Part shown: positions 22,118 through 32,109 of the stretch, piece after piece
Numbering within the stretch: position 1 is the first letter of the stretch
Layout: each line of letters begins with the position of its first letter
Assembly: GCA_029255685.2 (NCBI GenBank)
Contig: CM055314.2
Span: 37,950,790 to 38,014,789 of the forward strand
Source: Silene conica
Lineage: Eukaryota > Streptophyta > Magnoliopsida > Caryophyllales > Caryophyllaceae
Reading direction: 5' to 3'
Length of the DNA stretch: 64,000 nucleotides
Translations under genes and position numbers: made by a program
Notes under the pieces: generated by a model
Database searches by the model: none
The model's input: the letters and a program-made list of their open reading frames with translations, nothing else
Told to the model about the DNA's origin: nothing

Positions 22118-22194
22118 ATCAGCAGATTCTCCTAGGTTTCAGAAATCGCCTTTCTCTCTCTCTCACTACATTTCATTTTATTATTCAAAAGTAG

Positions 22195-23010
22195 TTCAAC
22201 CACATTGTTATGATATATAATGTTTTGTTTTTCATGTGGAATTGTACGCCAATTTTGAACACCACAAAGTGAACTGAATAACATTACATCGTTTTAGTCC
22301 TTGATTACCCACTTGAGCTGATAACTCAGGTAATCATTTTGTGACGTTGGTTGATGGTGGGTTCAACGAGCCATAAGTCACGCGGATGACTGACCAATCA
22401 CAAAGGCGAGTTATACGGATATCTCGTAGGACACCCCGTGACAACGTTTTGGAGTCCTAAATGTTTTATAACATTGGGTGCCAGGTCGTGGATAGGACCT
22501 CCATAGTGTTCCTTAGAGTCGAGTCTTTTGACTTTCAACTGTCTCTTGAGATTAAGGCAGATTTTGGGTAACTTTGGTTTCTTTCCCACGGTCATCGTAA
22601 CATGGGCCAAGAGGATTTTTTCTGGGTTATTTCATGCTGCGCGATATCGGCAGGATTCGAGTTGATGGAAATATCCAAACCCTTATCAGGATTTTATCAT
22701 TTCTCAGGGCCACTCGAGGAGTAGTAACTGAAATGCATGGCCATGCTCGAATACAGATTCGTTTTATCAGTTAAGTTACTCTTTAGTCGGGGAAACCACT
22801 CTTGATACAGATCGCTTGTGAGATACGACCTTTGCGAATGCGGATTTGCAAATTGTCTTACATTGAGTGGGAGAAATTTTAAAAGGATATGAGAATCGGT
22901 TATCACACCTACACTTGTACGGACAAGTGGGAGTTTGTTGGAGCCTTGTGTCCTCCACATGTAGTGTGATAACGTCATTGCACATACCCTTGTACGGACA
23001 AGTGGGAGAT
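22195..23010 (+). other. 3' tail of copia copy II after the LINE
   Basis: The tail resumes with the right-hand copy of the LINE target duplication (22195-22207) and runs to the polypurine tract AGTGGGAGAT at 23001-23010. An inner tract, followed by TGTTGGAGC at 22936, lies 75 bases before the LTR. The minus-strand 70-codon frame at 22398-22610 starts with TTG and is not supported as a gene. Confidence 0.88.
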
Positions 23011-24002
23011 TGTTGGGGCTGGTGTCCTTGACAATTAAGTACAATGACTTATTAAATCTCTTTAAGGATCACAAGGGCATACTTCAGTATTATTACCAGT
23101 TGATCCATGTTTATCAATAACGGTTGGCTTGCTAGATAAGTTTGACGTTATTGTCATACGGATGGCGGTGATCAATTGGTCCCTATACGTCCCACCTATA
23201 GGACACGTTTGAGAGATGTGAAGGTATGAAAATACAATCACATTTATGCCGGATACGACTAAACAGTTAGTCAGAGGTATTGACTATTAAATTAGTCAAT
23301 AAGATGTTGAGATTATTATTTAATACGGATTAAATAATTTTAGCTAATACGGATTACATGTTTAATTCGTAAATTAAATATAAGCAGTTATATTTAATTA
23401 AATATTAATTTCGCGTATTAATATAAACAGTTATATTAATTTGGATAATTATACAATATCGTAATTTTATCAGACCATTATTAATACATCGAATGCATTA
23501 ATATCTGATAACATGTATGCGATTTATAATAAAAATCCCGCAAATAATATTTAGCAAAACGGGTCGAATCATGCAAAGGAATAAGGTAAGAGTGGAGAAA
23601 GCCCACTCTTACCCTAATTCGGCCGACCCACCCATAAGTGCTACATAAGGAGAGTCCTTCTCCTTATGTCAGTAACTGTTGAATCATAATTCTCACAATT
23701 AGGGTTTTGAGAGCATTCTTCTCCCAAAACTCAGATCTCACATCTAAAACCTCAATAACTCTCCCCATATTGCAAGGCAATTGTAGAGCCTTTCTAGCAC
23801 ACGCAACATCGTCTCAAACAAAGTCTTGGGTGCAAGTTATAGGAGGGAATTTACTTTAATTCCTGTTCTTAGGCCTATTCAAGCAAGGACCCAAGGTTGT
23901 AATTTTTTTTCATGTTTTTATTTATCTTATGACAATAATCACAACTGTAATTTTCATTATAATCCTGCAAGTTTAGGGCGAATTCATGCTTTTTTGCCCA
24001 CA
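23011..24002 (+). repeat. LTR shared by copia copies II and IV
   Basis: The LTR is 992 bases, TG to CA. It is preceded by the tail of copy II, as a 3' LTR would be, and followed by a primer-binding site, as a 5' LTR would be. The TATA-like position reads CTACATAAGG (23641-23650), so the TATA core is altered. An 11-base inverted repeat is kept by paired changes (23643-23653 and 23659-23669). Confidence 0.93.
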
Positions 24003-25785
24003 AGTAGTATCAGAGCCAGGCCATGAAATTTTACTTTTGTGTTTTTCATAAAGTTTTAAAAACTGAAAAATCGTGTTCTGCCGCTAAGTCGGTCGATCGA
24101 CCCCCTGTTGCGGTCGGTCGACCGCCTCCTGCGTATTTTTCTGTTTCGACAGTCTTTCTTTTGTGAGTAATCGATCTTGTTTTCGATTCCTGTTTACATA
24201 TTGTTAATTAATCGATATTCTTCACAATATGTGAACCCTTGTTGATGTTAATTTTGATTTACTCGTTTTAATCAAAGTTTAAAAGGTAAAAACTTGTTTT
24301 GATTTCAAAAGTTGCAGCGTTTTGCGTTTTTTGAAATTCGTTTTTACTATCTGGTGGTCGGTCGACCTGATTGATAGGTCGGTCGACCGCTTATGCTGTT
24401 GCAGAAAATTCCCGTTTCTCGTCTGAAGGTCGGTCGACCCCTTGTTGTGGTCGGTCGACCTCCCCCCTGTAACAGGCGTCGTTTTTTTTTTCCCTTTTCG
24501 AAAATAACCTGTTTTATTTTCCCATGGCCTTTAGTAATATACTATATACGGAAATAGTATATTATTAATTTTGTGACACGATTCACACTCGTTTGATACA
24601 TATTATTTTAAAGCGTTTTAAGATAATGGATTATAAATTTATTAAAATTCGGTGATTAAAACGGTATAATCACATAATTTTAATCCCGTAAGGTGGTTTG
24701 GTAAAATTTGTTAATCATAATAACAATATTATGTCATGTATACATTTTTTTTAGTTGAAGCATTTTATTTATCGTCTTGTTGAATGCCTTGTGAATGCTT
24801 TCAATAACGTATTTAATTTTGCAAACGGTTGTAACTTAGTGTGGCCTTAGTAGATTGTGTTACCGTAATGATGGGACACAGTCTTGCTTGTAATTTTGAG
24901 ATCTTGAATCTCCGTTTTGGGTTTTTGCTATGTAATTACTTTTGTATTTAAATTAGAATGTTAATAGGGTTATATTTGTAATTTAAATTAGTAATTTTGT
25001 GAAGACCAAAGACGGAGACCGGATGCTCACTCCCGCTGCAAGGACCAAGATGGAACATCAAGACAAGCTACTAGGGTCCAACGGTGGATTCCAAAGTTGT
25101 TTTTCTGTTTATTTTGGTAGGATAGGCCACACTAGGACTTTTATTTACGTTTATCGCATTTATTTTATGCTTTCATCGATAATAGCTTGCATCATATTCC
25201 GCCTAAAACCAAACCACCTATAACATGCCTGAAAACTGACTCATGTAGAGGTTACGCGTTAGTTTTCTGTGACAATACAGATGTCACATGTCATTTGCAA
25301 AGCCATCACTTTATTTCATTCATTCACGCATATGCTAGATATTAGTTCACTTAAAATGGATAAATATAAGTTGATGGGGTCTTCCTCGTATAACCAAAAA
25401 TTGAGACTAGTCTTTATAAATCAGACTCCCATGAATCTCTTCTTCGTCGGTAGGCATAATATGACCCCTTCTACGTCGGGTAAGTGGGAACAGATGATTT
25501 ATTTTATCTCAACATCATGGTCACTCGATACTATCTAGCGACTGAGATGGACTAATAGATAGGATTTACGGAAATCTATCGACCAAGAGTTCCAACGGTG
25601 GAATTAGCCAAACTGTGGGCTTATCAATATACGGAAATTGAGTCTTGGGATCGTTAATATAATTCTTGAGGGAGATCAATTATATAAATGCAAGAGTCTA
25701 CGAGTTTAAATACAATTTAATATAGACTTAAATCACAACAATGAGACTTAAATCACAACAATTTAATTAAACTGCTGTATAACTA
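24003..25785 (+). other. Untranslated leader of copia copy IV
   Basis: This is about 1.78 kb without a supported gene. The primer-binding site reads TAGTATCAGAGCC, one mismatch from the usual TGGTATCAGAGCC. The splice-like donor GTAAGT at 25480 is kept. The acceptor region seen in copies I and III is replaced by a direct duplication of GACTTAAATCACAACAAT just before the gag ATG. Confidence 0.85.
24091..24460. repeat. Three pairs of GGTCGGTCGACC boxes in leader of copy IV
   Basis: Boxes start at 24091 (GGTCGATCGACC), 24112, 24356, 24377, 24428 and 24449. The step within each pair is exactly 21 bases. Relative to the LTR, the positions correspond to the box groups in copies I and III. Confidence 0.95.
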
Positions 25786-28700
25786 ATGGCTGGTGAAGAC
25801 CCAATGCGAAGTGCCAAGCTAGCACGTGAATCCTGGCTAAAAGCCTTCATGGACTCCATGAATCAGTCTACTAGACCGAGGAATGATGGGTCAAACTTCT
25901 CTGACTGGCAGGCAGCACTACGGAATGCTGCCATTGCTGACGGAAAGCTTAAGTACTTAACTGAGCCCATTCCAGCACACCTAGGAACTGAAGCTAGAGC
26001 TAACGAAGTTCGCGCTCATAGCGACTTCGTCATGGAAGCGGGTGCGATAAAGAACGTACTCATCTATGCAATGGAATCCAATTTGCAAAGACGCTTCATA
26101 GCCCATGGTTCAAACAAGATTTTCACCACGCTCACTAACGAATTCTCAAAGGCTCCGAGGATCATTTCTTATGAGCATACCTGTCGCTTCTTTGAGGCGA
26201 AACTCCAGAAGGGCCAAGCTGTTAGCCCACATATTCTTCACATGATTGAGAATATCGAGAAACTGGAGGCCCTAAACTGCAAGATCAGTGAGAACATAAT
26301 CGTTGATCGAATGCTTCATTCGCTTCATGATGGGTTCGCCCTCTTTAGGGCCAACTATTACATGAACGACATGAAGAAGTCTCCTCATGAGCTCCACTCC
26401 CTTCTCGTACAGACCGAGAAGGATCTGAAATTAAGTGGGAGCGTGAAGCAAGATGTTCTCATGATTTCCAGTAAGGGTAAGGGTAAGGGTAAAGCTAAAG
26501 CTCAGGGCGACCTAACAGTAGGCAAGCCCAAGTTTAAGAAGTCAGGATTTACTAAGAGTGGGCCAGGTGAGTCAAGCAACTCACAGGGCAAAACAAAGAG
26601 CAAGGATACTAGCATGGAATGTCACCATTGCCGCAAGACTGGGCATTGGAGGCGCTCATGCCCCGTGTATCGTGAGGACATTAAGGCAGGCTGCGTTACT
26701 CCTGTTGGTATGTCTTCTTCTTCTTTTATTCACATGATTGAGATTAACCATGCAAGTTACGGAACTTGGGTACTAGATACTGGTTGTGGTTCTCATCTAT
26801 GTAATCATGCGCAGGGCCTCCGAAACCAAGAACCCCTAATCAAGGGTGAGGTTGACCTGCGTGTCGGGAATGGAGCACGTGTTGCTGCAATCTCGAGGGG
26901 AACATACGTGATTCGGCTTCCAAGTGGATTCGAGTTATCTTTATATAACTGTTATTATGTTCCTTGTTTGTCCAAAAACATTATTTCAGTTTCTGCGCTT
27001 GACAAACTCGGTTTTTCATTTGTAATAGAGAATAATAGCTTTATTTTCTCCTTACACAATATGATTTATGGCAAGGCAGTTTCCATGAATGGAATTTATG
27101 TTTTGGATCAAACCACCGAGATATTACATGTGAATAACAAGAGATTAAAGGTAGGTGACAAATATCAAACTTACTTATGGCATTGTCGTATGGGACACAT
27201 AAATGAGAAACGCGTGAAACAGCTCATACAGAATGGAGCTATCTCGCCGTTTGATTTCGAATCATATGGCACGTGTGAATCATGTCTCATCGCTAAGATG
27301 ACTCGTATTTCCTTCAAAGGTGTTGGAATGCGCGCTGCCGACCTATTAGGACTCTTACATACAGATGTGTGTGGCCCTATGTCGATCAACGCACGAGAAG
27401 CCTATAGGTATTTCATCACTTTCACGGATGATTTGAGTAGATATGGCTATGTCTACTTAATGAAACATAAAAGTGAATCCTTTGACTAGTTCAAAGAATA
27501 CCAGAATCGGGTACAGAACCAGCTGGGAAGAAAGATTAAAGCACTACGTTCTGATCGTGGTGGTGAGTATCTTTCACACGAGTTTGATCAACACCTTAAA
27601 GACTGTGGCATCGTGCTACAGTTGACTCCACCTGGAACACCACAATTAAATGGTGTGTCCGAACGGAGAAATCGAACTTTACTCGATATGGTTCGATCCA
27701 TGATGAGTCACACCGTCGTGCCTGATTCATTGTGGGGCTATGCTCTTTTGTCGGTCGCTCTAATACTTAACCGAAGTCCGTCTAAAGTTGTTGACAAGAC
27801 TCCATTCGAATTATGGAAGGGAACGGTCCCTAACTTGTCCTTTATTCGGGTTTGGGGCTGCGAGGCTTATGTCAAGTGGAGACACGAGGATAAGCTCGGC
27901 CCGCGATCGGTCAAGACATACTTTATAGGCTATCCAAAGGGAAATTTTGGTCATTACTTCTACTCGCCAACCGAACAACGTGTTTTTGTTGCGGCTAGTG
28001 CGACGTTCTTGGAGAAAGAATTTCTCGAGAACAAGTCGAGTAATAGAACCTTCGATTTATCGGAGGTTCAAGAACCAACTACCGAGCAACCATTGGAGGA
28101 AACAGTTCCTTCAACCGAGGCTGCGGTAGATATTCCTGAGGAACCTAGGAGGTTGGGAAGAGTCTCCATTTCTCCGGACAGATACGTTGGTATGGTCGAG
28201 GAACATGATATGGATGACGTCTTACTCCTAGAGGGTAATGAACCCACAACCTATAAAGGTGCCATGACCAGTTCTGACTCAAATCTATGGCTAGAAGCCA
28301 TGCAATCCGAGATGGACTCCATGTATGAGAACAACGTGTGGGATCTTGTGGACCTACCTGCAAAGGTACGCCCCCTTCAATGCAAATGGCTTTACAAAAT
28401 AAAGCATGCCGTGGAAGGTAAACAAGATATCCATAAGGCAAGACTAGTTGCTAAAGGTTTCACCCAAGTGCCAGGCTTGCACTACGATGAGATCTTTGCA
28501 CCCGTGGTCATGCTACGTTCCATTCGGATTATCTTAGCGATAGCCGCATTTCATGACTATGAAATATGGCAAATGGACGTTAAAACCGCCTTCTTAAACG
28601 GTTATTTGGAGGAAGAGTTGTACATGGTACAACCCGAGGGTTTTATTGATCCAGAACATCCTAAGAAGGTTTGCAAGCTTAAGCGTTTCATCTATGGACT

Positions 28701-29817
28701 TAAGCAAGCATCGCGGAGTTGGAATCATCGCTTCGACCAAGTGATAAAAGAGAATGGATTCGTTCGATCAGTCGAGGAACCATGTCTCTATATCAAGTCG
28801 AGTGGGAGCAAGATTGTATTCCTAGTACTGTATGTCGACGACATACTCTTGATTGGGAATGATATACCTCTCCTTTCTTCGGTTAAAGCATGGTTGAAAA
28901 ACCATTTCCAGATGAAAGATCTGGGAGAGGCACAAAGAATTTTGGGCATCCGTATCTACAGGGATAGATCACGACGGATGTTATCTCTCAGTCAGGAGTC
29001 TTACATAGATAAGATTCTAGAGAGATTCAGCATGACGAACTCCAAGAAAGGGTTCCTTCCTATGACTACTGGGCTTCACTTGAGCAAGTCTCAAGAAGCT
29101 AAGACATTGGAAGAGAAAGAGCGCATGAGTCGGATTCCTTATGCTTCGGCAATAGGATCGATCATGTATGCCATGATATGCACACGTCCAGACGTTGCAT
29201 TTGCATTGAGTATGACCAGTCGATTCCAAGCTCATCCAGGTGAACAACACTGGATGGCCGTGAAAAACATTCTTAAGTACCTACGGAGGACTAAAGATTG
29301 GGGATTGACTTATGGAGGTGACTCAACGCTCTGCGCCACGGGTTACGCAGATGCTAGCTTCCAAACGGATCGAGATGACTCGAAATCTCAGTCTGGATTC
29401 GTTTTTACTCTTAATGGCGCTGCTGTCAGCTGGAAAAGTTCTAAACAGAGTGTTACAGCAGATTCTACGACTGAGTCTGAGTACTATGCCGCCTCAGAAG
29501 CAGCTAAGGAAAAAATATGGATGCGTTAATTCTTACAAGGACTATCAGTAGTGCCTAATTCGAATGACCCAATCACCGTTTATTGTGATAATAAAGGTGC
29601 CATCTTCCAAGCTAAGGAGCATAAGTCTAGCAACAAGGCTAGGCATGTACAACGGAAAGCTCATCTAATCAGAGATTACGTGGAGCAAAAGGAGATTTTC
29701 ATTGATAAGATCGCTACGGATGACAACATAGCTGATCCTCTCACTAAAGCATTACCACGTGATAAGCATGAAGGGCACATTCATTCCATGGGAATTAGAT
29801 GTGTTCCTAAGTTGTAG
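25786..29817 (+). pseudogene. gag-pol: Copia gag-pol with two in-frame stops (copy IV)
   Basis: The frame is colinear with copy I over all 1343 codons plus stop, with gag, CCHC knuckle, DTG protease, HHCC and DD35E integrase, YVDD RT and RNase H. A TAG at 27487-27489 cuts the integrase between its first and second catalytic Asp. A TAA at 29527-29529 cuts RNase H and is shared with copy II. There are no frameshifts. Residue 939 is Gly, the usual residue. Confidence 0.94.
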
Positions 29818-30542
29818 TACTCTTTTATGAATTCATGTAATAATTCATTTTCTCGTGTACTCTTTTCAACCACATTGTTATGATATATAATGTTTTGTTT
29901 TTCATGTGGAATTGTACGCCAATTTTGAACACCACAAAGTGAACTGAATAACATTACATCGTTTTAGTCCTTGATTACCCACTTGAGCTGATAACTCAGG
30001 TAATCATTTTGTGACGTTGGTTGATGGTGGGTTCAACGAGCCATAAGTCACGCGGATGACTGACCAATCACAAAGGCGAGTTATACGGATATCTCGTAGG
30101 ACACCCCGTGACAACGTTTTGGAGTCCTAAATGTTTTATAACATTGGGTGCCAGGTCGTGGATAGGACCTCCATAGTGTTCCTTAGAGTCGAGTCTTTTG
30201 ACTTTCAACTGTCTCTTGAGATTAAGGCAGATTTTGGGTAACTTTGGTTTCTTTCCCACGGTCATCGTAACATGGGCCAAGAGGATTTTTTTCTGGGTTA
30301 TTTCATGCTGCGCGAAATCGGCAGGATTCGATTTGATGGAAATATCCAAACCCTTATCAGGATTTTATCATTTCTCAGGGCCACTCGAGGAGTAGTAACT
30401 GAAATGCATGGCCATGCTCGAATACAGATTCGTTTTATCAGTTAAGTTACTCTTTAGTCGGGGAAACCACTCTTGATACAGATCGCTTGTGAGATACGAC
30501 CTTTGCGAATGCGGATTTGCAAATTGTCTTACATTGAGTGGG
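29818..30542 (+). other. 3' tail of copia copy IV, left part
   Basis: This aligns with the tail of copy II and is cut by the Sirevirus-like LTR at 30543. The last five bases, GTGGG, are the target duplication. The tail resumes at 46389. A 93-codon minus-strand frame (30068-30349) is longer here only because one A/T run has an extra base. Confidence 0.88.
30538..30542. repeat. Target-site duplication of the Sirevirus-like element
   Basis: GTGGG here equals GTGGG at 46389-46393. The uninterrupted site occurs once in copy II. Confidence 0.93.
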
Positions 30543-32022
30543 TGTTGAACCATATATTCAAATATATATATAGTATATATGTTTATGTTTTGATAATGAC
30601 AAGTCTAGCTATTTATATATTATATACTCGTATGTATAATCGTGTGCTAAGTGTACAGAACATTAGTAACAAGATCTAATCAATCAAGTATAAAAGATTC
30701 AAGCATGTTAGTCAATGAATTGACTAAGTTGAAGATTGATAGAAGATCACAAGCGCGCATAATGAACTAAAGTTATATTCATAGCTTTAGTACAAGATTG
30801 ATTCAAGTTATAGCTCGTAGCTATAACTCTATATTATGAAGAAATGATCGGAATATATATGTGGTTGAGTTGAAACGTTTGTTTCCAAATTTATGTCGTG
30901 TAGAATTAGTGTCTAATTGGTATTCTATTTTAATAAATAGAATTGTTAATCTTAATAGGATTATATAAAATATCTTTAAGTTAAATAAGGAATAAATAAT
31001 TGTCTTATGAGATAATTATTTATTACTAAAATAAACTAAGGATTTTTATATGATCTTTATTGTCAAATATATATAATCTAGATAAAGTTTGTTTTGATTT
31101 TTGGAAACGTGTGATATGCCACATTACCATAAATCGTATAGGGTTTATTTAAATAAATATTATGTATTTATTTAATGTCCTAAACAAACTAAGATTATAT
31201 TATGGTAATATATTTTATTATCTTTGACATGGTTTAGGAAGTTAATTTAATAAGGATACTAATTGTTTATTATATAAAAATCTTTCCTAAATATGAATTA
31301 GGAAATTGATTCCTTATATAATACATAAAGTATATTATTAAATCTTTCCTAAATATATTAAGATTAGATTTAAGGTAATATTACTAAAAGACTAGTATTC
31401 TAGTTTTAGTAATATTCCTAAATCATCTAGGGTTTAAATTACCTAGATACATATTCTATATAAATAGACTACCATGATACATTAAAATACACGAAATATA
31501 TACACACATATACACGCATATCGAGAGAGAAAAACCGCCGTTCATATTCTTCAAGTTCGAGCTTTTCATTGTCATATCCGATTCAAGATTCAAGTGCTCA
31601 AGCATTGATCTTATTCATTCAAGATTGTGACACCAAGAAATCATTGAAGACTTTATCTTATTAACGTAAGATAGAACGAGTATTTAGCGGTACTCATTGT
31701 AAGACAAATATTTAACGGTATTTGTCGTAGCTAGATATTTAACGGTATCTAGATTGAGTTGTGACTAACATCAAAGTCGCACGAGTAGGGTTGATAAAAT
31801 TGTAATCCAGAGTTGGTACTAATTTTATTAATCGAGAATAGTGGACGTAGGTCTCAGAGTGTGAGACTGAACCACTTCAAAAATATTGTGTCTCTCTTTA
31901 TTATTTGCTCTACTCAAAGATCATCATACAACCATACACGCATCGAAGAAGATTTAAAAAGAAGGCATACTCAATTCAACCCCCCCCCCCTTCTTGAGTA
32001 TATTATATCAATAGACTCTTCA
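30543..32022 (+). repeat. 5' LTR of the Sirevirus-like element
   Basis: This LTR is 1480 bases from TGTTGAACC to CTCTTCA. It differs from the 3' LTR by one TA unit, three C in a C-run and about five substitutions (by eye). A TATA box, CTATATAAATAG, lies at 31456-31467. Confidence 0.95.
31456..31467 (+). promoter_or_regulatory. TATA box in the Sirevirus-like 5' LTR
   Basis: CTATATAAATAG is a strong plant TATA box about 550 bases before the end of the LTR. The same sequence is in the 3' LTR at 45825-45836. Confidence 0.65.
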
Positions 32023-32023
32023 A

Positions 32024-32037
32024 TTGGTATCAGAGCC
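32024..32037 (+). promoter_or_regulatory. Primer-binding site of the Sirevirus-like element
   Basis: TTGGTATCAGAGCC begins two bases after the LTR and matches the 3' end of initiator methionine tRNA, the usual primer for plant copia elements. Confidence 0.88.
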
Positions 32038-32109
32038 TCGTGCTCTTGATCGCCTAGCCGCGTGAGTTTTGATCCTTCTATTGATTCTATATTATATACT
32101 CTTTCTTCA

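Larger units (their letters stand above)
8838..22194 (-). mobile_element. L1-type LINE, split by copia copy III
   Basis: This non-LTR retrotransposon on the minus strand has a 5' end near 22194, ORF1 (22117-21062), ORF2 (12315-8940) and a 16-base poly(A) tail (8853-8838, read as T on the plus strand). Removing copia III (12406-20968) leaves about 4.8 kb, close to a full-length plant L1. A 13-base target duplication flanks it. ORF2 is broken by two stops and one frameshift. Confidence 0.93.
7275..23010 (+). mobile_element. Ty1/copia copy II (5'-truncated, split by a LINE)
   Basis: Copia sequence on the plus strand begins inside pol, just upstream of the RT domain, and runs to 8837. It is cut by the LINE at 8838-22194 and resumes at 22195 with the 3' tail, ending in a polypurine tract at the LTR at 23011. 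It is almost identical to the matching part of copy IV and shares one of its stop codons. This favours duplication of one damaged element over separate insertions. Confidence 0.9.
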
